Positions 12,384 through 26,898 are shown, counted from the first letter of the stretch. The stretch is 64,000 nucleotides of DNA from Argentina anserina (GCF_933775445.1 NC_065876.1:248001-312000); one strand, 5' to 3'. The notes: generated from the sequence alone by a model not told the origin. Translations and numbers: made by a program.

Positions 12384-13688
12384 CTATGAGGCATGATTGG
12401 ATTGAGAAGTGTCTGCACGACGTAGGGATTGTAGGCGCTTTCTCCTATATCTCCAAGCCACTTGAATGCATCTTGCTGCAAGCCCTCTCCAGTAGGGTGA
12501 CTCGTACCTGCGCGCATTAGATGTAACAATATTAACAAGTCAAGTAGCGTGTAGCAGACTTGCAGTGTTATTATATATGTTCGATGATACGCGTTAGGAT
12601 AGAAATAGCCCTCGAACAATGCATAAATGAATGAATCTGAATCTTAATACTCGGATTACAACAGTTCTGTTATCTCAAGTTCTTTGAGTTCTGATTTGTG
12701 TCTGACCTTATGGCTCCTTGAACACGTGGATTGCGCAAGAATCTGGCAAAGAGGCTGGTGACTTCTCCAATGTCAGCAGCTCTTAGTGAAAATGCTTCAA
12801 CATTTGTTAAGCATATCACCGTCCTGTTGCTCAGCATTCGCTGTCCAGGAATCCTGATCTTTTTACCGTCTGCAACAAAAACCACAGATGTCATTTTGTG
12901 TGAATGTTTGGTGACACTGCTACTGGACCTTTGACATTAAAGTTAAACAGGCATGCTGTTGTGATCGAACTAGTACCTTTATTTACCGAAGAATGTTCGA
13001 GACACCATGTGAGAAGTTCCTCACCACAAACATCCCCTTCAGATAAGGAAACTCTAATCCCATCTTCTCCAATGCTGGCCATTTTTCCACGCACAACAAA
13101 GACCATTTTCTCAATTAGACCACCACGGTACAATACTTTGCTTCCTTGAATGTATGTCTTTTGTCTTAGTCTTCCGCAAATGGAATCTAAGATTGGTTCA
13201 TCCATGAGGGCAAAAATCCTTACCTAGAGAAGTAGCAATATATGCGTTATGAGTTCATGCCAATTTTAATATGTCGCCATGTATATTATAAGGTTTACCA
13301 ACTGTGGTGAACTTAAAAGACTTGAACTAAATGGCATAACTGCATCATTTACAAATAATCAGTATATATACATGCAATCTGATTGTAAGACGCTCACTTT
13401 CTTAATAAACTTGAAGAGATGGCGTCTTATATCTGTCTGAAGGTCTTCCGGCAAGACCTCCAAAAGCATTTCCTCATTTACTCCTCTGGTAGCTGCCCAA
13501 TTGTACCTTTCAGCTTGTCTTACTCGCCTACATATTAGACCAATCATAGGTGTCACATGCAGTGGATGTTTCATGTACGTTATGTAGTTAAGATAATTAG
13601 ATGAATAAGCTCCTTGAGGTCCTATAACGTTGTAAGACATACTTGGGAGTTGGGAATGACAGTTTTTCATGAGCATGATATTCCATGG

Positions 13689-13719
<31 letters not shown>

Positions 13720-16700
13720 CACTGGTTGTCTGCAGAAACAAAAGTTAGCACCACGCTCCCATGGATATGTGGCATGTATAACTGAATGCTAACTGCGTCA
13801 CGATTCAATCAGAAAAGTTTCCAGATGATTCTGTTTTCCACAGCTTAAAATGGATAATGTACCATGTGGAAGGCCAAATAAAAAAGTATATATATAAAAA
13901 TTGGATCGGTGATACCTCCTCAGTTCATCTGGCAAACGTCTATGGCTCATCCACTGCTCAACATCACGACGTCTTAGTGACATTTCTAACCTTCTGTAAA
14001 CAGCAAGACAAACAAGAATGTTCAACTTTTCCCTTTTGTCTTCCAAACCAGAGCAGGATTTAAATGGTAAAACCCATATCTACATTACTATATTTCTCTT
14101 AAATTTTGTTAGCTAGAATGAATCACATCATAAACTATAGTAAAAATAACAAAATACAGATAGCTTTCAACTTGTGGAATTTCGGAAAAACAAGAGAATA
14201 ATTTTGTTAGATAATATTCAGCTGCTTGATAAGAAACCAAAGATCTACAGCTTTGACGCACATGTTTTTGGAAGGTAAATCAGGCATAACAAATTTAAAG
14301 ATGCACTCATGATATGTTCCAATCAAGTGACCTTAAATGTAGGAAGAATTAAGAACAAATCACCAGAGTGTAAAAATTGTACCTCCGGCCAAGAGCCTGC
14401 AGAAAATTCTGCATATTTCCTATGAGAAGAGCGAAAAGCAAGAGACCTAGGCCAATAATGGCCATTGTAAAAAGAACTTCCCACACAAAATAGCTTGGAG
14501 TTTGATTCCCAGCCAGAGTACTAATTTGCTTCATCACAAAAATGGGACTATTATGTTAGTAAGATAATGATCAAACTTTAGACTAAGGACTATAAACTTT
14601 AGTCTTTTAAATTTCATTTAGAATAGAACAATTTAGGACTCACTTATCTTTCAATTATATGGGATAATACAGAGAAGGGTTTATTTGAGTCTATACTGAT
14701 AGGTTGTGAAATTTCAAGTTAAATTCAATTGCTAGCAACAACTATCTTAAATGAAGTGTGGTGCACTCATATAATCTGGCTGATGGCACTCTCTCAGACT
14801 GTGACATCCCTACTTGATTCAGTTGGGTTAGAAGATCCCCTAGCCTTCTGATAGTCAAACTAAATGACTAGTTTTGAGATACAAGATAGTATAGTTGCAT
14901 CACTAACTTATAATAAGCAGAATTGACTAGAAGGAAAAATCAGTACCTAACTGCCAAAAGAAGGTATACATTTTTTTTTTTGAGAAGAGAAAAGAAGGCA
15001 TACATAGATAAAGCAATACCTGAAATCCCCAAAATAATGCATATACATATCTTGTGATTACACTATTTTCCGTCGTAAGGTTAACAGCTTCAGCGTAAAT
15101 TCCGTAATCAAAACCATTTTGGTAAAAACAAGCACCGGCAAATGAATTGTTTTTCCAGGTATCCCGCAGTATATTATTCCCTTTAGAATCTTCATCGTCA
15201 CTTCCATGCCCACAGTCTATGAAGCTCATGCATTCAACAATCTTGGAGTCGTTACAGGCATCTCGAAGACATTGATTAACCCTCTGGGACAAGAAAGAAC
15301 GAAGTAAGTGAATGATCAAACTTTTATGCCCAATAAAAAATCTATTATGGTCATGATTCATGACCATGATAATATTTTTGAATAGAAAAAAGAACTCTTA
15401 TGTTAGCATATCACAAGTACAACCCAATTGATAATGCATGACTGATAGTTTGCCATTTTTGTTAGTCATTAAATTTTGGATTCACATAACATTTCTTGAT
15501 GCAACAGGTTGTTGGATACTTCACTATGGCAGGATATTCAAGTATCTCATAAATATATATCTTCTTGCTACATAAAAAATTTAGAAGTGATTACAGATGT
15601 GGTTCATCTTCAATGGGTCAACAATTAAGCGTACGGTCATATTATAGTTTCTGGCGCGATTTCACATTAGAAGGAACATCAGAATGTTTATTATACGAAA
15701 ATTCAAGAATAATGTTCAAGATCAAATGGCTACAACTCACCTGTAATCCAAAGAGGTACCAGCATGATCCGACGATATGGCCAGCTAAGACGAAAGTGAG
15801 AAGATTTATTATAAAATTGGCCCAAGCTGACTCAAATATGAAGCCACTTGGAGATTGCCCAGCAACAAGAGGTAGAAACCTACACAATCTGGGAATATAC
15901 TGAAGAAGAACAGCAGCACGTAAAAGATTTTTTGCGTAGTTTGCTCCAGATGATCCCAAGTTCTTTGGTAGAACTACCAATAGTATGATCTACAAATAAG
16001 TATATCAAAGTTTACCTCAAGGTTTTAAAGATGTGTTTAGATCAAAACATGAGTGTCAATGCTAAAACTTTTATAAGGTTAATATTCTCAACACTCGGGC
16101 TAAGATTTCCAATTTACTTTTATTCTAGATAAAGTCATGTGACTAGCCACTGAACAGTATTATTTGGAAAAATCAATAACTTATCAAGCTCATGCCAGCA
16201 TACCAGAATTCACAAAATCCATCTCCCTTGAAGAGTTTTCTATTTTATTTACAATCAATCATATATATCATTTGGGTTTTCTGTACTCAATAGTAAAACA
16301 AGATCATTTGGATTTTTTACTAACTGATATTCAACCTACTATATAACTTAATACTATGACACAAATGTAAACTTAAGAAGTTGCTAAAAGTAAGTTTAAG
16401 TTTAAATAGATGCAAAATAAGATTACCAATAAAGAAAAAAATAATTAAGAGAGTCAGAGGTTTACCTGAGGAAGTGGTAGTACAACAAAAAAGTCGATCA
16501 GAAAATATCCTTTAAGGTAATTGAGAGCAATTTTCTTTGGATGGTCAACTAGTTCTCCAGCACCAACCACTCTAGACTCAGGAGCCACATAAGCCAATCT
16601 AAACTGCCAAGAGAGAAAAGAAAATATAAATTGATTTATCAGTGGATGCTTACATTACAGTAGAACTCAGCAAAGCTGTAGAGCTAAACAATCAAATTGT

Positions 16701-18610
16701 ATATGTAATGCCTGTACATTGAAGGCATAAAAATATATGATAAGCTTTATTTTAGCTGTTTCAAGACTATATTGAGAGATCTTGTTTTGGTTCAATGAAC
16801 TTGTGATACTATCCTACTGAGTGTTGGGAGAGTTACTGGCCTGTGTGACCCATAAGTGTGAGGTTGTGAAGTATGTCCTATCCCAGACTGGAAAAATTAA
16901 ACTTTATATAATAGCTTGGGCCTCTCCACTTACTGCCAATAGGTTTTGGGTAATAGAGTTACTAATGCATCCACTGGCAGTCCAAGATGGTAACAATTGC
17001 TCACTTTTTTAGCAACTACTCGCTTATAACATAACAATAGCGATCTTTGAGACAAGATCTAAGGACAGTAAAGAGATGATTATAAAAATGAACATGGTGT
17101 CTCTTACCAGATTATAATACTTGTTCAGACAGGTAAAAAGACATAGGACAACATCCCAAAGATGAGTTTCAAATAAATTCAAGGAAAGGAACTCCTTACC
17201 TGGAGAAGTATGTGCATTAAGTAAATGAGATCAGTCATGCTTCTGAAAACCACAAAAGTAGTGGTCAATGGCTGATCAATGACTATACATTTTTTATCCT
17301 GCATTCAAAAAGACGAAAACAAAGTGAGAAGGATACTCATAACTCATGAGCATTCAACCAAAACAAATTGTTTCAATTTATTTTGTTTTCCTCAGGAATG
17401 CATTATAAATATGATTAATTTCAGTTTACTACCCTGAACTTTAGGTCAGCTATATAAATAAATGGATAGAACCAAAGCTTGTTACTCAAGTGCAGAACTA
17501 TATATCATAGATAATTCCAAAGTTATTTATGGAATGAAGAAAAGAAATCGATGCTACCTTTTGAACGGACAGCAGGAAGAAAAACAAGGGATCTAGAAAA
17601 ATTGCTATTAAGCAAGTAATGACGAAAAACTGATTCCACTGTTGCACAATTTTAGCGTGAGGGTTCATAACTCCAGGAATGTATGGACGCAGACATGAGA
17701 AAAACCTCCTCGCCCATCCTTTGGCATCCCCATAGAGAGCATTATGGAACTGCAAACAAAAAGAACTGTATGCATAAGAAGTAGGAATTCTATAACCAAT
17801 CATTACAGAAGATATACAATATGAAATGGCATGGGTTCTGAGTTCTGACAATGTTGTAAATAGAGAACTTTAAAGTAAATGTCGTACTCAATAAAGAATA
17901 AGCAAACATGAACTATATTGTGAGTTTCTTATTACAGTGAGAAGCCAATTATAACTAACCATTTGACAGAGCGCTATTTAAAGTGTTCATAATGCAGATG
18001 GGCATTCATAATATTGTACTAGAAAGCAACAACAAAGTAATCACAACTACATACAGAAGAAAAAGAAAAAACTTCTAGAAATGAAAAGAAAGAGTGGCAC
18101 CTTTTGATCAAAGATACCCGAGGGCCTCAAGTATTTTGCATGAGTAGGCTTATAGACAGTAGGGCAAGTCGTGCAGTAAGGATCATTGCACATCCCCAGT
18201 TGGCCAGATCTCAGTAAATGTTCGTTTTTTGCAGTATAGTCGTCATTTGTCCACTCATTCTCGTTTGTTACATTAGTAGAAGGAAACTTTTCTGCTGTAG
18301 TCTCCTCTGCTTCTTGCCCCGCCACACCTTGAGGTAGCCTCAGAACATTATCAGGCCTGCCGCGGTTAGCATGTAATGGACCACTCATAGCTAAGAAGGG
18401 CGATTTTGTGTGAGTCCTTAAGGGACCAGTATGACCTACAAGGTTAACTTCACCCCTTTCATATGCGTCCATAGAGTTCATAGGAATGGAAATTGATGCG
18501 CTCCTGGTCCTAGACATAAATCTCTCGATTTGTAATGCCAGGTGCTCATTTGATGAATCTGGATGAGTATCTGAAAGCATAGGTACCTCATCTCTTCCAT
18601 GATCATCCAT
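12384..18610 (-). CDS. CNGC20: Cyclic nucleotide-gated ion channel, CNGC19/20 type (group IVa)
   Basis: Calcium-permeable cation channel. In Arabidopsis, CNGC19/20 act in wound and herbivore Ca2+ signalling and in BAK1-linked cell death. Twelve coding exons (minus): 18610-18101, 17749-17558, 17298-17200, 16603-16466, 15989-15741, 15283-15020, 14528-14383, 13993-13916, 13527-13398, 13223-12977, 12869-12707, 12507-12384. All junctions are in phase, giving 779 aa. Residues 1-170 are the cytosolic N-terminus with a CNDPYCTTCP cluster. S1 contains CLIAIFLDPLFFFLL and the S4 region contains NLLRAAVLLQYIPRL. The pore is at about residues 485-492 (QISTLAGN), with the AGN filter seen in this clade. 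S6 contains GLGLLLFALLIGNMQNFLQAL. The nucleotide-binding domain (MDEPILDSI... VCGEELLTWCLE) and a C-terminal IQ motif (IQVAWRYRRKR) follow. Arabidopsis has a tandem pair; only one copy is seen here, so 19 and 20 cannot be told apart. Confidence 0.93.
13690..13718. repeat. (CA)n microsatellite in a CNGC intron
   Basis: About 14 CA units in the intron between the exons 13993-13916 and 13527-13398. Confidence 0.95.
14956..15005. repeat. Poly(T) micro-insertion with 16-bp direct repeats
   Basis: AAAAGAAGGTATACAT (14956-14971) and AAAAGAAGGCATACAT (14990-15005) differ at one base and flank 18 bases, ten T then GAGAAGAG. On the minus strand this is CTCTTCTC plus poly(A). It lies in a CNGC intron, only 14 bases past the exon end at 15020. 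Confidence 0.6.
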
Positions 18611-18630
18611 TTCTTATAGACTAAAAGTGA

Positions 18631-18986
18631 CCTACAGAAAGGAAAACGATGGACACTAGTCATCAAAGCCAAACCAGACCCAGTTAAGATTCAGCTGGAT
18701 AAATAAGTCTGTTAAACAAAAGCGTTCAGGTCAGTAACACCGTTGAAGTACAGCGGACAAAATCAATTTCCATTCAGTAAAACTCCCATGGTTTATTAAT
18801 TCCTACTCTACAACATAAATTCTCAATTGCAATTATAAGATGCATGCATTAAATATGAACTTGAGCTTGCAAAAGATTCAAGAATAATATCACATAAGAT
18901 TGAACTGGACAGAAATAGAATGCGCAGAACCCATGAATTCCTGAAAAGAAAGATAGCTGCTAGAAGATTTGAGGTTGTTACTGACC
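18631..18986 (-). other. Probable 5'-UTR intron and leader of the CNGC gene
   Basis: On the minus strand, ATCAG|GTCAGTAAC gives a good donor (intron from 18985) and CTGTAG|GTCAC a good acceptor (intron to 18632), placing a spliced leader just upstream of the ATG at 18610. This is inferred from splice consensus only. Confidence 0.4.
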
Positions 18987-20373
18987 TGATTTCGGAAGCA
19001 AGATGGTTGAAGCTGAGCCGAAACAGAAAGACGCTCCAAATGGGTAGACGTAGAACAGTGAAAACTCAGAAATCTGAACGAGACAGGCTTTTTAGTGAGA
19101 ATAAATGAGAGGCCGGCGAAGACTAAAAGCGTCGACGACTGACCAATACACGTGGAAGAGTCAGTAAAGTTGCAACCTTCGAATTATTATAAGCAAATTG
19201 AGGAGAACGTAGAACAGGGTGTGATTGACAACTGACTCTTCTATCTGATTCAGAGAGAGAGAGAGAGAGCTACCAGTTGCAGTTGCAGGCAAAGCCTCAG
19301 CCGTTGGTTTAACCTTTGTTTCTTACGTCACTGTTGGAGTTGTCTTGTCTTGTCTTCTTTCGGTTGTTTGACAGTTATTATGAGTCATCGCAGAATCTAC
19401 CGGCATTTTATTGGTTAGCTTCCGATGCTGGCTATGCATGCCTGCTGATGATTTTTCTTATTGATATTATCCATGACTTTCACGATTTACAAGACATGTA
19501 TGTATAGAGGCCCTTTCTACGGAACAACGCCGGCTTCTTCATCTGGTCGGGCTCGGATGCACCCGTTCCGGTCTAATGGTCTAAAGTATGAAGGTAACAA
19601 AGCTTTTTTTTTTCCCCCAAGCTTTTTTTTTTCTTGTTTGGAGAAAGAAGTATCCCCCAAAGCACGACATGATGTGAAGCTTGAAAATGAAGCCAACCAC
19701 GGTGGTACCAAAAGCGAATCAAAGCTTTTTCTATCCCAACTCCAAGGGAAATAATTAGTCTCTCTTTGATGATCATAAATGAATAATGTGGAGCATGTGT
19801 AGACCTTCTTCTAGTTTTGGGTTACAACGATGTGATGCATCATGCGTGTGTACTCTATCGGGCTCATATTGTTGGGCTTTGTCTGAGCTGAGCTCATTCA
19901 TAACGTCCGAGTGTTGGACCTTTTTTTAACTTTTAGATCAAGACTTTACAAACAGATGGTTAAAAAGCATATATAATAATAATTATAGGCATCGAGAGAG
20001 AGGATCAATATGGTAGCTTGGCTCACAAGAATTGGTACATAATCCCAGTCTTTACCTGCTTTTGAATACCAAGGAGTTATTTATTCAAAATTACTATATG
20101 GAAGCAGGGACATGGCAAATCCAAGACTAGTTCAAAACTTCAAATGCATTCATCTCCCTCCCTTCCATCTATAAATAGGCATTTGACAGTTTCTGGTATG
20201 ACAACGACTAAGAACATGCTTACAAATGTATTACGAATGCCATAAATCCCATATTATATAACAGAGAATCTAGGCCTGTGAAAATAAGATGGTAGTTGCT
20301 TATGTAATGTACCTTTTCCTTAATCAGTGGATTATTGGAATTTGATTATTAATATATACTTGCATCATAGTAT

Positions 20374-20407
<34 letters not shown>

Positions 20408-20971
20408 TATTTCCGTCTCTATATCTCTTGCAGTTTCAGTATATATAGACAATTCATCCTACAGAAAACACAGAAGTACTTTTACCAAAGAGAATCAAAC
20501 GATAACCTTTTATAAGTATTCTCATTAAATTGAGATGGAAAAAATCTCCAAACTGAGACCGCTATTTACATATCATGCATGTATCCTGTAAGATATTTAC
20601 AATATTATCAGAGGCTGCTAACTGATAACACTACGCTACCTTTCTTTAGTAACACTACAGTGCCTTCTCAAATCCCTGAGGAGTTGCATTATGTTCTAAG
20701 GCACTCACACACATCCTGGAAAGATAGGCTTTAAATACATGTACGTGTAACCAAGCATCCTAGTTGGAAGGAAGGGCTATATAGTATATATGTACATGTA
20801 TATTGTGACAAAAAAAGGCAAGAAAAAGAAAATCTCTTAGGGTTGATCACTCTTTCTGCCTACCTGAGGTTAGATGTTACCTTTAATGTAGATAAGCTTA
20901 ACGAGGAACTGAAGACTAGTAAAATCGGAAGTTGTTAAAATTAGTAAAAAAATATTCCAATACGTCACCAG
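18987..20971. other. Spacer between the CNGC and DUF789 genes
   Basis: The left part is probably the CNGC leader and promoter, with a short (GA)n run at 19254-19269. A CA/TA microsatellite lies at about 20374-20407. The right part is probably the 3' flank of the DUF789 gene. I see no gene. Confidence 0.55.
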
Positions 20972-23900
20972 CTAGCGCCGCCTAGAAAGGAAGAACTCAA
21001 AGTCTGGATGCCTGTTTGCAGATGTCATAGTTCCTTTGCTAACTACAGCTCTTGCCATAAGAGATGCCGTCTCCTCAAGTGTTCTCAATCGCTCCTCCAG
21101 TATTCCACTGGGGTCTGAGTTTGTTACTATTGTCTGTGCTGCTGCTGAGGGCCTTAGCTGAAACCAGCACTCACCCTGTTCGTTGACATAAAGTATCTAG
21201 CTCAGATAAGCTGCATGCATGTATCTTACAGTATGCTTAAATTACTTGTATAATACACTACACAATCTCTTTACTATCGACTACCTGCGCGTTGTAACTC
21301 TGAAGACCCACAACTGGAGATACAACACAGTCATCCATACTATGAGACTCAAAGTTGCAACTTCTACGAACCAAATAACCAATTGAATGGTAAGTCAAAA
21401 ATGCTGCACGGAAGTTACCATCAGGTATCCTGTAAATAGGATACCATGCCACTGAATACCTGAAAATCAGATTGCACTAGAAAGTTACATACTATTTAGA
21501 AATTTAAGGACCTCAGGAAAGCTCCCTTTTTGTCCCGTTCACTCATCAGTGTCAATTACTACATTTCCTCCAAAGCTCTTTAAATAGTGATTATAATCAT
21601 TTAGCTATAAAACATGCACCCAGTTACAAAAACAAGAAATGATTAGGTTACAATATATGAAGATCTGAATCTGTTTGTATTACTAACCAAGATCTGGGAT
21701 GTAGATCATTTAGATTTATAGAGTCTAGTTTAGTTGGATCACCATAAACTTTTGAATGTGAATTTCCATCACCTCTAATCAGCTCCTTTATCCTGAAACG
21801 GAGGGAACATAATCAGACCATCTGAAAGTACAAGTCAAAGTCAAGTTCATTAGGATCACCACAGATCCAAAACATAGATACTTAGAAATCTTAATATAAG
21901 ACCTAGTAAAAGTAAAACACACAAAAGAATATTTTGATTTGTGCCCATTATATTAGAAGCATTTCCAGCAAAGAAAAAGACATTCAAACATATAACAAGA
22001 GAATTAACAAGAAACTAATACTGTAGATATAAAAACTTTTCGGATGTTACAGTATAAGATATTAACAGGCACATTTTCTCTTTCATAAAAAAAATGCAAA
22101 TAATTTGATATCTATCGACTAGAAAGTTAAATATACTCTCATAGCAATTTGAAACACGATATTCTAAAATTTAGGGTATATAAAATATGTTCTGCTCTAT
22201 TAGTAACTCATAGCAACATAACAATTCATTGATTTACAACCCATGATTAAGTTTCTACAAAGACTGCATATTTACCAATGTGGTATGAGCGTATTGCTAA
22301 AGCATGTTATTCAATGACCAGAACTTTCAGTAAGAAGTGTGAGAATACTTACTTGTCATATAGAGGTCGTCTCTGTTGAGGTTGTTCATATTCAAAATAT
22401 TCTAAAAGTAGCTCTAAATCGCAGAAATCTGTTGTGTCAGCTGATCGAACAGGTACATCTTTAGCGAAAGCTTCTGGAAGACTATCAAGTGGTGGGGTGA
22501 TTGCATTTTCCTTGCAATCAAGCTGAGAAAAAAGTAGTGGATATATTGGAAGACTATCAATACTAGAGGATTTTGAGGGTTTATCATCACTCCAGGATGC
22601 GCTTGACACTTCATGACTGTGAAGTCCATTGTTAATATCTCCAGTATCAGTACTCCTACCATTCCTGAAAAGCTGAATTCCTGACAAATAAGGGACAAAA
22701 TAAGCCCGAAATGTAAAACAATCAGCACCTAATCTCTTAGAATTCCCAAGTTCCTCTGCCCTTACTTCCAGTCCATAGCTCCCATATCTCTCATACCACT
22801 CCCATAGGCATCCTAACGAGACATTTGGTGTCTTATGTCTGCACAGTGACACACCACCGACCTGGTCAAATTGGTTCCATGAGCAGCAAGTGTTGCAGCT
22901 AGGTGATTGATGGATAACAGGAGATGAATAATACAGAAGCCTTTCAAACTCGGCAATTGGATAACCAGTGATCATTTGAACAGCTTCAGATGCCAGCTGT
23001 GCCCTACAAGCATTATTTACCGCTTCTAATACTCTGTTTGAATAAGCTTCAAAAGCATTTAGACTTTTAGATACATCAGAACTATTCACGTAGTTAGCTG
23101 CACCAAGTTGCTTGTTGGTCAGCTCTTTAATTGCATTTGATGTTGGAAGCCTGCCCTCAGCATCATCGGAGGAACAAGTTATGTCTCCAAAACCCTGAGC
23201 AGCGTGCTCAACTGCTGCTTCAGAAACCACATTGGCTTTAATAGCCAATCTCTTGATAGCTTCCTCATCAGAATTTTCAAGAGACGGATTTTCAGATCTA
23301 GTAGAGCTTGCCGACTCAGAATCCTTCAACCCAACTGGCATCCACTTTTGTGTAAGAGACCCAGAACTACTCCTGTTTTGTTTACTGCTCTCTGCAAGAG
23401 ATATTTGTCTATGCACTTCTTGACTTGCCTCATCATAAAGTAGATGGGGAAGGTAGACTGGAGATTGCATCTGAAGCAGACTTGATTCCTTCCGGGAGTC
23501 ACATGTCTTTTGCATTGATCCATCCTCATTTCCTACATTTTGATCATTCATGCCTGAGACAGTTTTACAGACATTTTCAAGATGACCAATCTCTTTTGGA
23601 CAGACTTGCATGCTTGTAACTGATTCAGAATTCATGCACTCTACTTTGCTACTCTGGGATGCAGGGGTTGGACAAGTGGGCCGAGAACAAGATCTTGAAA
23701 CAACACTTGACCCTTTCTTGTCCTCCGCCAGAGTCGAGATATCTGATATGTCACTCTGATCCATCCGAAGCTTCAAAGAACCATCTGAGCTAGCCAAGCT
23801 AGCATGAGATCCCTTCCTGGAATAACATTTGTGTTCTCGTTTCAAAGTAGGAGGTGTTCTCCTTTTCACTTTTTTTGGTACTCTATCTTTTTGCTGCTTC

Positions 23901-26043
23901 CTATTCTCATATTTTAAAAAGGCATCTATATCAACAGCATTACAGGTTTTATTAAGCATGGGGGCCTCTCTTAAAGGGAGATCAAGCCTTGAGTAAACAA
24001 AACTTCCTTTCTTCAACTCACCAGTGCAATCATTGGCGTCATTCTTCTGGACCTTTTGCCAGACAGAATGATTATTTTCCTTCCCTGTACGAATATTTCC
24101 AACAGTACCATATTTGGGAACATTTGCAGTTCGTTGTCCTACTTTGTTTTGCCTACTCCTCTTGTTAGGCACAACACATTTCATGTCACTACTACTACTA
24201 CTAAAACCATGATAACCCTGCCTGGCTCCCTCAGTGTGCTGATAGGAGTTCACCAGATCATTTAGTGAGCTTTGACGGGTATAATATCCCTTTCTAGAAC
24301 TCGAATTTGGTGGTTCATATATATCTGTGTTGTAAATTTCCCTCTCCGCATGTTTTTCATCATGACCAACATTAGTACTACCATCACTGTTTGAGCCAAT
24401 TGAGGTTGAATCCAAAATGAAGGAAGCATGCATTTCAGAGTAACTTTTGGTATAGAGATCATTGCAACAGCTAGCCTTTGTATGGTGAATACCCTCCACC
24501 CCATCTAATATGGGAAATGACGAGTTTTTTAGTAGAAATTGATTTTCAAAATTACTCACAGTGCCTACCTCATCAATGGAAGGGGTACATGTCTTTGGTG
24601 TCTCGGACTTTCTAGCATCTGGCAATGATATGTCTGGTGCAGTTGGAAACAATGCTGGTCCATCCCCGTCGTTGTTACCACAGGTTTCAGAAGCTGAACT
24701 TACATTACCATATTCCTCAGAAATCACATCAGGATCAGTAGAGCCAACATTGCATAAAACTTTCTTGCTCTGTTTTCCCTTCTTTCTACTTTTCTTTCTT
24801 GAACTTTTCTTACTGTCTACTTTTCTATTACTCACCACACCCGACGATTTAACAGCATAAGAGTCATTTGGGATGATAGCTGACGAATCACCAGAAGTTA
24901 ATGATTTCTGAAATTTCCTGGAAACATTCCATTTGGTAGCTTTGTTTACCAAGGTCTTATTTCGAGATTGGTGTCTCATAGTTGAATCAGTAAATCTTCT
25001 ATTTGTACATGACTTGACTGAATAAAGAACATCAAGGGGAGGACCCTTCTGCACCGTTTTCCAATTAGATTTGAAAGGACTAATTGGTGGTGAGTAAGCA
25101 AGATGAAGACTTTCCATATTTACCAGAGCATCCGATGCCAAGTTATAATTATTATCAGTACATTGCGTCGGTAGCGTCACAATTTTCCAACGTCCGTCGG
25201 GTTCCAGGGAAAGGAATTTAAAGATAGCACACCTAAGACATCAAAACAGGAGATACAATAGTAGTCACTCCCTAGCTGGACATAATTATACAGCCATATA
25301 TCTTAGCAATGGCCATCAAAACACTGATTAATTTAATGTCTGTTTTGATAAATAGCCATTTAATATCCAATGCTCAGAAATGAGGAACTCCAAGAGTTTC
25401 AATAATTAATCTTTTCTAGAGTACTTCTTTCTACTGCAGTATTGCTTACCGTGACCTCTTCCAAGATCAATAACTTTAGATCTGCCTACATTTGCTGGGC
25501 CACTAGGACGATTTCACTGTTTGTTTATCAAAAATCCTAGTGATACTGGGACAAATGAAGAGTTGAAAGATCCTCACACAAACCCAATTAAATGGTATTA
25601 TCACTATTATGCATTTCTGTGTTGCAAACAAGTACGATGTATAGTATTAGCAAACTAAGAAATATGCAAAACCATCAGAGAAAAGAGACACTGTCATCTC
25701 AACAAACAATTAACTTCACCAGACAGAAAACATGTGAACCAATAGAATTGGATTAGTTTTGCCAGATAGCAGTGAGAAACAATCAATTAAGCTGTGGGAA
25801 TTAAAACGGCTTTACCTATGATCAGAGTTCCTCCATGTGGCAGAAAGAACTCCACATTCCTGCAAAAGGTACTGGTCGTAAAATAACTACATGCTTGCAA
25901 TAGCCAAATTAATTTGCAAATTAAATATGCAGTACCTGTAAAGATGTCCTGAAACTACTTTGTTTCTTCCTTGAATATGAATATGTTCCTCTATCTGCAC
26001 CCTTCTGGAAATCACTATTAACTCTTTGAAGGGCACAATGCAT
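20972..26043 (-). CDS. Large plant DUF789-family protein, function unknown
   Basis: Six coding exons (minus): 26043-25936, 25859-25816, 25232-22353, 21792-21688, 21459-21285, 21175-20972. They join in phase to 1171 aa. The ATG at 26043 follows a splice acceptor, and the first exons read MHCALQRVNSDFQ... then ECGVLSATWRNSDHR. One 2880-bp exon encodes most of the protein. Its first two thirds is Ser/Asn/Lys-rich and probably disordered, with a basic KKSSRKKSRKKGKQSKK tract that could be a nuclear signal. The C-terminal 400 residues hold the DUF789 core: CLWEWYERYGSYGLEVR, DLELLLEYFEYEQPQQRRPLYDK, SWYSVAWYPIYRIPDG, FLTYHS, GECWFQLRPSAAAQ, and a terminal ANRHPDFEFFLSRRR. The family has no known biochemical role that I can name. 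It is divergently arranged with the desulfhydrase gene. Confidence 0.88.
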
Positions 26044-26054
26044 CTTCTGCTGCG

Positions 26055-26898
26055 CCTGTCCACATCATTGGGCACGGAATATAATCACAGCTACAAAAAT
26101 ATATAACTAAACTACATTATTTCAATCAACAACAACAATGCATTTACCAGTATAGTCAATTGATCCCATAAAGAAGTAACCTTTATCTATAACGGATTCA
26201 TCAATCACATAAATGGCAAATCTTGATCTACCAACACACCAAGAATTAAGAAACTGAAGAACAATAACCACCCACATGTTCATAAATGATGAAGCCAAGT
26301 ACCTAACGCAGTTGAAGATGTAGATCTGCAAGTAATAAGATTGAGTCACATTTCTAGGCTAGATCATGTAAAAGTCATTGCTTCATAAAAGGAATGGCTT
26401 GACAAAAGGATTGAATTTGGAAGCACAAATACAAAGATACATAAAAGGAAGACGAACCCACAATGGCTTACCACAATCCAAAACTGTAAAGAGATTGATT
26501 CCACCATAAATATAGAGACCAGTCAAAAGAAAACCCAATTAAAATTAGAGAGAAAATCCAGCTAAATTTATCCACAGAATTCCCAACAAAAAAATTAAAT
26601 AAGGAAAGAGCCTGCATGGTCCTTGAGCATCTTCAACGATCAACTATAAGAAACAAAAGTTGATTCAAGAAATGGAATTTACTAAGCTGAACCTTTGATT
26701 ATGAATCTAGAGCTAAATATGACTACAACCCATTAATCAAAACCACCAAAAAAAATCTATCCAAAATTTTGAAAAGGTAGCAGAGAAAAGCTCCCCAAAT
26801 ATAGCTGTGGGGCTTAAGATGACAAGAATATATAGCAACAGCTAAAATTACTTGGCTTCAATGGAGATCACTTTGTATTTCCCAAATTATAACTTACC
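26055..26898 (-). other. 5'-UTR intron of the DUF789 gene
   Basis: On the minus strand GGGCG|GTAAGTT (exon end 26898) and GGACAG|GCGCAG (exon start 26055) form a strong donor and acceptor pair around an 842-bp intron just before the ATG. The non-coding first exon would lie at about 26899-26960. Inferred from consensus. Confidence 0.5.

Noticed and set aside
13359..13808. 149-aa minus-strand ORF
   Set aside because: Reads through a CNGC intron and its (CA)n run; only its last part is a real CNGC exon.
22414..24860. Antisense and out-of-frame ORFs inside the large DUF789 exon
   Set aside because: Shadows of the long coding exon in other frames.
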